From the NCBI GenBank assembly GCA_002381645.1, contig DFXE01000021.1, positions 1-27,936 of the forward strand: DNA of 27,936 nucleotides, written 5' to 3'. Positions 21,605 through 27,936 of this stretch are shown here, piece by piece (positions within the stretch are counted from its first letter, which is position 1; each line of letters opens with the position of its first letter). The stretch is from Bacteroidales bacterium UBA4116. Its GTDB lineage: Bacteria > Bacteroidota > Bacteroidia > Bacteroidales > Tannerellaceae. Position numbers and translations under genes: made by a program. The notes beneath the pieces were generated by a model that was given only the letters and a program-made list of their open reading frames with translations, was not told the DNA's origin and did no database searches.

Positions 21605-23029
21605 ATGAAAAAAGTATTTTTAGTACTTGCAGTAATGGCCTTATTCTCTTCCTGTGGCAGAAATATGCGCAGCGGAGGTGAAGTAACCGGTGCAAGATCA
21701 GTAGCAGTAAATGAACCTGCACCTTACGGCATGGTGCTGGTCAAAAGAGGCGCTTTCGAAATGGGACCTTCGGATACGGATTCATTATGGGGCATTATGC
21801 CTGAAACGAAAGGGGTTTCCTTCGATGCTTTCTGGATGGACCAGACGGAAATAACAAACGCTAAATACCGCCAGTTTGTCTATTGGGTGCGCGACTCTAT
21901 TATCCGCGAACGGCTGGCCGATCCTGCTTATGGAGGAAACGACCTGTTCAAAATCACAGAAGACCGTTACGGTGAACCTATAGAACCTTATCTCGACTGG
22001 AGCCGGCCGATCCCCTGGAAACGCGCCAGTGAAGATGAAGAACTGGCTATCGAGAGCGTTTACACCACACATCCGGTAACAGGTGAAAGACGCCTGGATG
22101 AAAGGCAAATGTACTTTAAATACGAATGGTACGATTATACATCGGCTGCACTCAGAAAACACCGCCTTGATCCTACGGAACGTATTTTAGATACAGATAT
22201 TGAAGTAGACCCGAATGAAATCATCATGATCTCCAAAGATACAGCTTACATTGACGACGAAGGACGTATCATCAATGAAACGATTACCCGTCCGTTGGGC
22301 AGCGAATGGGACTTTTTACATACACGTATTGTTAATATCTACCCGGATGAAACCGTATGGATAAATGACTTTAACAATGCATACAACGAACCGTATATGC
22401 GTATGTATTTCAACCATCCGGGGTACGACGATTATCCGGTTGTAGGAGTATCCTGGGAACAAGCTACCGCTTTCTGTGTATGGCGTACCAACTTATTCAA
22501 GCAGTCGATCAACCTGCCGCCCGGTCAACCTTTCGAACCTTTCCGCCTACCGACGGAAGGAGAATGGGAGTATGCCGCCCGTACGGGGAAAAACGAATAT
22601 AAATATCCCTGGGCAACAGACGAACTCCAGAATAACAAAGGATGCTTTCTGGGCAACTTCAAGCCAGGTAACGGAAATTATACGGAAGACGGCCATTTGA
22701 TTACCTCCCGCGTTGGTTCGTTTGCACCTAATGAATTCGGCTTATATGATATGGCGGGTAATGTAGCGGAATGGACTTCGACGGTATATTCCGAATCCGG
22801 ACCAAGCCAGATGAATGATATGAATCCCGACCTGCGGTATAATGCAGCGAAAGAAGACCCTTACGCGATGAAGAAAAAAGTGGTCAGGGGCGGTTCCTGG
22901 AAGGATGTCGCACAGTTTATCCGTTCGGATATGAGGACTTTTGAATACGAAAACGTACCGCGCTCGTATGTCGGTTTCCGCTGTGCCCGTACGCAAGTCG
23001 GTTTCTCACGGTCGAAAGGTAAAAAATAA
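21605..23029 (+). CDS. gldK: GldK/PorK, type IX secretion ring lipoprotein
   Basis: Outer-membrane lipoprotein that forms the large periplasmic ring with GldN. 474 residues from the ATG at 21605 (MKKVFLVLAVMALFSSCG, lipobox FSSC); the frame open to 21581 overlaps porP and is not used. It has the FGE-sulfatase/formylglycine-enzyme-like fold: GMVLVKRGAFEMG, FWMDQTEITNAKYRQFV, PVVGVSWEQATAFC, RLPTEGEWEYAAR and the end VVRGGSWKD...SYVGFRCAR. The family carries an insert of about 150 residues in the middle, seen here between about 110 and 275. It is not an active sulfatase-modifying enzyme. Second gene of the operon; gldL begins 41 nt downstream. Confidence 0.96.
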   Translation: MKKVFLVLAVMALFSSCGRNMRSGGEVTGARSVAVNEPAPYGMVLVKRGAFEMGPSDTDSLWGIMPETKGVSFDAFWMDQTEITNAKYRQFVYWVRDSIIRERLADPAYGGNDLFKITEDRYGEPIEPYLDWSRPIPWKRASEDEELAIESVYTTHPVTGERRLDERQMYFKYEWYDYTSAALRKHRLDPTERILDTDIEVDPNEIIMISKDTAYIDDEGRIINETITRPLGSEWDFLHTRIVNIYPDETVWINDFNNAYNEPYMRMYFNHPGYDDYPVVGVSWEQATAFCVWRTNLFKQSINLPPGQPFEPFRLPTEGEWEYAARTGKNEYKYPWATDELQNNKGCFLGNFKPGNGNYTEDGHLITSRVGSFAPNEFGLYDMAGNVAEWTSTVYSESGPSQMNDMNPDLRYNAAKEDPYAMKKKVVRGGSWKDVAQFIRSDMRTFEYENVPRSYVGFRCARTQVGFSRSKGKK

Positions 23030-23070
23030 AAAATCAGGCAAAAACAAGAATGATATAATACTTCAAAAAA

Positions 23071-24123
23071 ATGGGAAAGTATAGAAGATATAAGAACAGA
23101 GTGGAAATGTACCTTTCCAGCGATAAAGGTAAACGATTACTTAATTTCTGCTATAGCTGGGGTGCCTCCATTGTGATCCTGGGCGCTATGTTCAAAATAT
23201 TACACCTGCCTTACGGCAATACGATGCTTGCGGTAGGTATGATTACCGAATTTTTTGTATTCTTTATTTTCGGATTTGAAAAACCGACCAGGGATTACCA
23301 TTGGGAAGATGTATTCCCGGTATTGAAATCGAAGAATCCGATGGATCGTCCTGATTTCACCGGTACGCCTGTATCGGCGATTATGCATTCGAATGCAAAC
23401 GTTGAAGACGACGATATATCTTCGGCTCCTAACTTAGCCGGTGCTCAGGTAAACTTGGGGGGAAGCGGGGTTCGGCAGGTGAACCTGAAAGGTATGGACA
23501 TATCTTCTCTTGACGTAACGGAAGAAGATACACAAAATCTTTCTTCAAGTATCAAAAAATTAAGCAATGCTGCAGAACAAATATCCAAAATGGCTGAGCT
23601 TACCGAAGCTACCCAGAAGTACCTCGACCAACTTTCAAACATGTCGGATAATATGGACCGCTTCAGTAAAGTAACGGATTCGTTGACCAACGTTTCGGAC
23701 ACTTTACTGCAATCCTACCAGAGTATTACGGATAACTCAGACGGTATTACCCGTAATTCGCAGGGATATGTGCAACAAATGGAATTGCTGAACCGTAACC
23801 TGAATGGACTGAATACTATTTATGAAATGCAATTGAAAAGCATCAGTTCACAGATCAATTCCATCGAACATATCAATGCCGGCCTGAACCGTATTAAAGA
23901 TTTATATGACGGATCGTTGACGGACAGTTCCGTTTTCCGTACGGAAACGGAACGGATGGCTCAGCAGCTTACCCAATTGAATCAGGTATACAGCCGTTTG
24001 TTAAGTGCGATGACGGTGAATATGGGGCCGCTTCCGCAAAACCCGTACCAGCAACCGCCTCAGCAGCAACCCTATCAACAACAGCCGCAAGGCAATCCGT
24101 ATCAATCACCTTATTCTAAATAA
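23071..24123 (+). CDS. gldL: GldL/PorL, type IX secretion inner-membrane motor subunit
   Basis: Forms with GldM the proton-driven rotary motor of the secretion system. 350 residues. Two membrane helices near the N-terminus (about 27-45 and 50-68, SWGASIVILGAMFKILHLPYG and MLAVGMITEFFVFFIFGFE); the Glu in the second helix (TEFF) is in the place of the proton-relay Glu known from Flavobacterium GldL. The cytoplasmic part is mainly coiled coil (about 150-310). The last 30 residues are a Pro/Gln-rich tail (NPYQQPPQQQPYQQQPQG), a low-complexity end I do not know from better-studied PorL proteins. The gldM ATG follows 6 nt after the stop. Confidence 0.96.
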   Translation: MGKYRRYKNRVEMYLSSDKGKRLLNFCYSWGASIVILGAMFKILHLPYGNTMLAVGMITEFFVFFIFGFEKPTRDYHWEDVFPVLKSKNPMDRPDFTGTPVSAIMHSNANVEDDDISSAPNLAGAQVNLGGSGVRQVNLKGMDISSLDVTEEDTQNLSSSIKKLSNAAEQISKMAELTEATQKYLDQLSNMSDNMDRFSKVTDSLTNVSDTLLQSYQSITDNSDGITRNSQGYVQQMELLNRNLNGLNTIYEMQLKSISSQINSIEHINAGLNRIKDLYDGSLTDSSVFRTETERMAQQLTQLNQVYSRLLSAMTVNMGPLPQNPYQQPPQQQPYQQQPQGNPYQSPYSK

Positions 24124-24129
24124 TGTAAG

Positions 24130-25698
24130 ATGGCAGGAGTAGGAAATAATCCTAATTCACCACGTCAGAAGATGATCAATCTGATGTACCTGGTGTTTAT
24201 TGCAATGATGGCACTCAATGTATCGTCGGAGGTACTTGACGGCTTTGGATTGGTTGATGATACGCTTCACACGTCTATTGATAATACGTCGAACCGGAAT
24301 GAGATTATCAGTAACGAGTTGCAATCCTATTATCAGGCCAACCCGGCTAAAGCTGAAGAATGGTATAACAAGAGCCTCCGTGTAAAAGGCGCCTCGGATG
24401 ATATATACAATTATATAGAAGAACTTAAAGAACGGATTGTAAAAGTTGCCGACGGAAAAGACGGCGACCTGTCAGATATCCGTAATAAAGACGACCTTGA
24501 AGCGGCTTCAAGGGTTATGCTTGCCCCGATTAACGGTGAAGGCAAAAAACTGAGGGAAGCTATCGATTCTTACCGTACCGCAATGGCAAATCTGGTGGAT
24601 GACCCGGGTAAAACGGCTGTAATTGAAGCAAGCCTCAGTACAAAAGCCCCCAAACAAGTGGGTATAAACCAGCGTAACTGGGAGGAGTCTTTATTTGAAA
24701 ACATGCCTGTTGCCGCGGCGATAACATTACTGACCAAGCTTCAAAGTGATGTCAGGTATGCACAGGGAGAAGTGTTGAACAACCTGTTAAGCAGTGTGGA
24801 TGTTGGCGATTACCGCGTAAACATGATTGAGGCACAGGTGATACCCACCAGCCAGATCGTAATGAGGGGCAGCCAATACAGGGCCAATATCGTATTATCT
24901 GCGATCGACTCCACCAAGCGCCCTACGGTGTATGTCAACGGACAAAAGCTTCCGGAAGAAAACAACGGGTTGTTTACGGTTAACACCGGTTCAACAGGAA
25001 CATTCCCGATAAAAGGATATGTGGAAATGCCAAACAGTGACGGAAGCATTTTGCGCCGTGATTTCGAGAGCGAATATTATGTAACGGAACCTGCCGCAAC
25101 GGTAGCTCCTACCCTTATGAACGTATTGTATGCCGGCATTGTGAATCCGATACGTATCGCCGTACCGGGTATTCCCAGCGGAAGCGTAAGCGCAACTATG
25201 ACAAACGGCACGTTAACACGAAACGGTGATGTATGGGATGCTCGTCCGAATACGGTAGGTGAGGAAGCTGTGGTTTCCGTTAGTGCAAGAATGGCGGACG
25301 GCCGTTCCGTGCAAATGGCAAATACCTCTTTCCGTGTACGCGCCTTGCCGGACCCGCTTCCGTATATCGAGTACAAAGACCAGAATGGAAATACACGTAA
25401 ATTCAGGGGCGGTAATATAGCTAAACGCAGCCTGCTCGAATCTAACGGTATCCTGGCCGCTATAGACGATGATATACTGAATATTGCATTTACCGTGTTG
25501 CGTTTTGAGATTACTTATCCGGATTCTTTCGGGAATATGATAAACGAGCCTACGGAAGGCGGTAATTTCTCAGAACGCCAGAAGAATTATATCCGTAATT
25601 TATCACGGGGTAAGCAGTTTTGGATCAACCGCGTGGTTGCGCGTGGCCCGGACGGAATTGAACGGACAATTCCCCCCATTGAAGTAAGAGTAAATTAA
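24130..25698 (+). CDS. gldM: GldM/PorM, type IX secretion motor shaft
   Basis: Inner-membrane protein whose dimeric periplasmic shaft carries torque from the GldL ring towards the GldK/GldN ring. 522 residues. It starts MAGVGNNPNSPRQKMINLMYLVFIAMMALNVSSEVLDGF; the single membrane helix is at about 15-33. A helical first periplasmic domain runs to about 225, followed by three beta domains (about 225-320, 330-410, 420-520) up to the end TIPPIEVRVN. Length and order match GldM of known systems. It lies 6 nt after gldL and 15 nt before gldN. Confidence 0.97.
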   Translation: MAGVGNNPNSPRQKMINLMYLVFIAMMALNVSSEVLDGFGLVDDTLHTSIDNTSNRNEIISNELQSYYQANPAKAEEWYNKSLRVKGASDDIYNYIEELKERIVKVADGKDGDLSDIRNKDDLEAASRVMLAPINGEGKKLREAIDSYRTAMANLVDDPGKTAVIEASLSTKAPKQVGINQRNWEESLFENMPVAAAITLLTKLQSDVRYAQGEVLNNLLSSVDVGDYRVNMIEAQVIPTSQIVMRGSQYRANIVLSAIDSTKRPTVYVNGQKLPEENNGLFTVNTGSTGTFPIKGYVEMPNSDGSILRRDFESEYYVTEPAATVAPTLMNVLYAGIVNPIRIAVPGIPSGSVSATMTNGTLTRNGDVWDARPNTVGEEAVVSVSARMADGRSVQMANTSFRVRALPDPLPYIEYKDQNGNTRKFRGGNIAKRSLLESNGILAAIDDDILNIAFTVLRFEITYPDSFGNMINEPTEGGNFSERQKNYIRNLSRGKQFWINRVVARGPDGIERTIPPIEVRVN

Positions 25699-25713
25699 GA
25701 TAATTGAGAATAT

Positions 25714-26784
25714 ATGAAACGCTTGTATTGTATACTGGCTTTAATAAGCGCCCTGATAGTACCCGGCGTAGCAAATGCGCAGGAGGAGGGTGGCAATAAC
25801 CAACAACGGAGAGCTCCCCGCGCACGTACTGGCGGCAGGGAAGCCGTGAAAAAGGAAACCGGACTGCCCGAACTTACCGTGCGCGCACAGGATATGAACG
25901 AACGCATGACGCAGGAAATCGGTAATGCCCGTTGGATGCGTGTCATCTATCGTGAAATAGATCTTACCAAAGAACAGAACGCGCCGTTATACTATCCGGT
26001 CAGACCCTTGAACGGTAACATGAACCTTTTTTCTACCATCTTCCAACTGATGTGCGAAAATATGCTTACTGCCTATAGGTATGAAGATGGTTTCGAAGCA
26101 TTCGATGAGGATCATGTGATTAACTTTAAGGAGGATGTACTTGACAGGGCTTATATCTATTATGAAGAATTACCGGGACCGGGAGGAGAAAATCCCTCAT
26201 TCATCATCAATGAAAGCGATATTCCTTCGGCAGATGTCATGGCTTATTATGTGAAAGAGGCATGGTATTTTGACCAGAATAATTCGGTATTCGATGTAAA
26301 AACCCTTGCGTTATGCCCTATCCTGACTACCTCCGGTGACCTGGGAGAACAAACAACCCCGCTTTTCTGGGTTCCTTACGAAAATATCCGTCCGTATATT
26401 ACAAATACGCTGATTATGACGTCGAACGTCAATAATGCCAAGACATTTTCTATCGATGATTATTTTCGCCGTCGCATGTTTGATGGCGAAATCATTAAAA
26501 CGGAGAATTTAATGAACCGTACGCTGAGGCAGCAATACCCCGAACCCGATTCATTAAAACTGGCACAACAGCAGATTGAAAATCAACTGGCTACTTTCCA
26601 GCAATCCCTTTACTGGCAGCCTGACACGACCCAGGTAGCAGATACTAAGGAAGCGAAGAAAGCAGCGAAATCGGCACGTGTAACAAAAACAGCAACGACA
26701 AAAGAACCCAAACAACAGAAAGTATCTGCCCCGAAAGCCGAGAAAAGTGCGGCCCCGGTACGCAGTGTCCGCAGAAGAAGATAA
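25714..26784 (+). CDS. gldN: GldN/PorN, type IX secretion ring periplasmic protein
   Basis: Partner of GldK in the periplasmic ring. 356 residues with signal peptide MKRLYCILALISALIVPGVANAQ, then an Arg/Gly-rich linker. The conserved core is about 60-280: WMRVIYREIDLTKEQNAPLYYPV, NLFSTIFQLM, YYVKEAWYFDQNNSVFDVKTLALCPI and FWVPYENIRPYI. The C-terminal 70 residues are a Lys/Ala/Thr-rich basic tail ending RSVRRRR, low complexity and likely disordered. The TAA stop shares its last A with the ATG of the first chromate-transporter half, so the downstream pair is translationally coupled. Confidence 0.96.
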   Translation: MKRLYCILALISALIVPGVANAQEEGGNNQQRRAPRARTGGREAVKKETGLPELTVRAQDMNERMTQEIGNARWMRVIYREIDLTKEQNAPLYYPVRPLNGNMNLFSTIFQLMCENMLTAYRYEDGFEAFDEDHVINFKEDVLDRAYIYYEELPGPGGENPSFIINESDIPSADVMAYYVKEAWYFDQNNSVFDVKTLALCPILTTSGDLGEQTTPLFWVPYENIRPYITNTLIMTSNVNNAKTFSIDDYFRRRMFDGEIIKTENLMNRTLRQQYPEPDSLKLAQQQIENQLATFQQSLYWQPDTTQVADTKEAKKAAKSARVTKTATTKEPKQQKVSAPKAEKSAAPVRSVRRRR

Positions 26785-27314
26785 TGTACTGGAATTTGTT
26801 TTGGACATTCACCCGGATAGGAGCCTTTACTATTGGTGGAGGCTATGCTATGTTGCCGTTAATCGAGCGGGAAGTAATTAATCGCGGTTGGATATCCAAA
26901 GAAGATTTCATCGACCTCTTTGCCGTGGCACAATCGTTGCCCGGCATTTTTGCTGTAAATATCGCCATATTCCTCGGATATAAGCTCAAAGGAGTAGCAG
27001 GTAGTATCGTGTGTACATTAGGCACCATTTTGCCGTCATTCTTCATTATACTTGCCATCGCGTTGTTTTTTACCAATATAAAGGATAATATATGGGTGGA
27101 AAAGATATTTAAAGGGCTTCGTCCTGCTGTGGTTGCCTTGATTGCTGTTCCTTGTATTACCGCTGCCAAATCGATCGGACTCACCTGGAAAACGGCTGTT
27201 ATTCCGGTTGTTTCCGCACTTTTAATCTGGCGGTTAGGAGTTTCCCCTATATACATTATTATTATAGCGGCTATTGGCGGCCTGGTATACGGATTGAAAA
27301 TAAAAAAAGATTGA
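26784..27314 (+). CDS. Chromate transporter (CHR family), first half-size subunit
   Basis: 176 residues, about five to six membrane helices. CHR signatures: FTRIGAFTIGGGYAMLPLIEREV (about 9-31), VAQSLPGIFAVNIAIFLGYKLKG and FKGLRPAVVALIAVPCI. It is a half-size (SCHR) protein that pairs with the next gene; the two together correspond to one full-length ChrA. Characterised members export chromate or sulfate-like oxyanions, but many function elsewhere, so the substrate is not known. The ATG overlaps the gldN stop by one base, so the gene sits in the secretion operon. Confidence 0.92.
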   Translation: MYWNLFWTFTRIGAFTIGGGYAMLPLIEREVINRGWISKEDFIDLFAVAQSLPGIFAVNIAIFLGYKLKGVAGSIVCTLGTILPSFFIILAIALFFTNIKDNIWVEKIFKGLRPAVVALIAVPCITAAKSIGLTWKTAVIPVVSALLIWRLGVSPIYIIIIAAIGGLVYGLKIKKD

Positions 27315-27315
27315 C

Positions 27316-27867
27316 ATGCTGTTTCTGCAATTATTCTGGGTGTATATTAAGATCGGCCTTTTCGGTTTTGGAGGCGGGTATGCCATGCTATCTCTCATAC
27401 AGGCAGAAGTAGTGGATAAATATAACTGGATCAGTCTTCAGGAATTTACTGATGTCGTGGCTATTTCCCAGATGACACCCGGCCCTATCGGTATCAACAG
27501 TGCCACTTATATCGGATATACAGCCGTTCTTAATGCGGGTTACTCTCCATGGATAGCCATGCTGGGTTCGTGCCTGACAACCTTTGCGGTATGCCTTCCG
27601 TCTTTTGTACTGGTACTGATCATTTCATACTATTTTCTCCGGTTCAAGAAAAATAAATATGTGGAAGCCGCTTTTACCGGTCTTCGTCCGGCAACCATCG
27701 GATTAATTGCTTCTGCCGCTTTATTATTGATGAATAGTGAAAATTTTATTGATTATAAAAGTTACCTCATTTTTGCCGCGGCTTTCCTTCTTACCTGGAA
27801 ATTAAAAATACATCCTATCCTAATGATTTTCCTGGCAGGTATAGCCGGTTTAGTGCTTTATTGGTGA
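27316..27867 (+). CDS. Chromate transporter (CHR family), second half-size subunit
   Basis: 183 residues with about six hydrophobic segments. Signatures FGFGGGYAMLSLIQAEVVDKYNWIS, VAISQMTPGPIGINSATYIGYTA and FTGLRPATIGLIASAALLL mirror the partner gene, showing an ancient tandem duplication. The SQMTPGP version is the typical second-domain motif. It starts 1 nt after the partner's stop. Last gene of the unit; a very strong terminator begins 20 nt further on. Confidence 0.92.
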   Translation: MLFLQLFWVYIKIGLFGFGGGYAMLSLIQAEVVDKYNWISLQEFTDVVAISQMTPGPIGINSATYIGYTAVLNAGYSPWIAMLGSCLTTFAVCLPSFVLVLIISYYFLRFKKNKYVEAAFTGLRPATIGLIASAALLLMNSENFIDYKSYLIFAAAFLLTWKLKIHPILMIFLAGIAGLVLYW

Positions 27868-27887
27868 TCTGAATTTTACCCGTCCTA

Positions 27888-27936
27888 AAATAAATAGCTC
27901 CCGTCCAAATAAAAATTGGACGGGAGCTATTTATTT
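27888..27936 (+). terminator. Terminator with 21-bp perfect stem at the end of the secretion/CHR operon
   Basis: 27888-27908 (containing AGCTCCCGTCCAA) pairs perfectly with 27916-27936 (containing TTGGACGGGAGCT) across a 7-nt loop ATAAAAA. The outer part of the stem is A/T rich and supplies T-runs on either strand, so it may act in both directions. It reaches the last base of the window and might extend further. Confidence 0.8.

Noticed and set aside
24037..24120. Repeated CAG/CAA-rich sequence as a possible repeat array or CRISPR
   Set aside because: It is the Pro/Gln-rich coding tail of gldL, without regular repeat-spacer structure. No CRISPR array was seen anywhere in the window.
26843..27256. 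137-codon minus-strand frame opposite the first chromate-transporter gene
   Set aside because: Antisense to a gene with definite CHR motifs and coupled translation.

Overview
The window looks like chromosome of a Bacteroidota, most likely order Bacteroidales (a Dysgonomonadaceae/Tannerellaceae/Porphyromonadaceae-type organism; the sequence alone does not settle the family). The support is a complete type IX secretion core operon (porP/gldK/gldL/gldM/gldN), a menaquinone-type succinate dehydrogenase/fumarate reductase (C-A-B order, one b558-type membrane subunit), a LiaF-LytTR membrane regulator pair, Bacteroidota-type -7 promoter boxes (TAnnTTTG) in front of several genes, and an integrase/MobV element of the kind common in Bacteroidales.

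Layout. 1-4083 (minus strand): LiaF-like protein, membrane LytTR regulator, RND periplasmic adaptor lipoprotein, and the first 463 codons of the RND pump, possibly one transcription unit. 4253-7764 (minus): sdhC-sdhA-sdhB with a strong terminator after sdhB and an unusual inverted repeat between sdhA and sdhB. 8032-8799 (plus): a lipoprotein, perhaps fimbrillin-like. 8777-15471 (minus): a CobW/COG0523 G3E GTPase gene cut in two by a mobile element. 15495-17555 (minus): aquaglyceroporin and MscS-type channel. 17742-20485 (plus): tyrosine phosphatase lipoprotein, a methyltransferase-fold protein that seems to have lost its catalytic acids, PduO-type cobalamin adenosyltransferase and a DUF2795 protein. 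20650-27867 (plus): porP-gldK-gldL-gldM-gldN followed without a gap by two half-size chromate-transporter (CHR) proteins, closed by a very long terminator hairpin at the window's end.

The main discovery is the integrated element at 9164-14756. It is bounded by an 8-bp direct repeat, TAAAATAA. Joining the flanks at that repeat restores the GTPase reading frame exactly (...NGTII-L-RGEPTDW...), giving a 369-residue protein from two fragments. The element (5,585 bp per unit) carries a tyrosine recombinase with Ser where Arg I is expected, as in IntDOT of CTnDOT; a MobV relaxase preceded by six consecutive hairpins (probable oriT); and a two-gene AT-richer cargo: a membrane J-domain protein of unknown function and a KilA-N domain protein. 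Near each end lies a tandem GTTAC-N5-CGTTACTT motif in the same orientation, which fits integrase arm-type sites. It carries no conjugation apparatus of its own, so it is best read as a small integrative mobilizable element dependent on a helper.

Outside the element the window is orderly core and envelope genome: respiration, an envelope stress/efflux module, osmotic or solute channels, and protein secretion.
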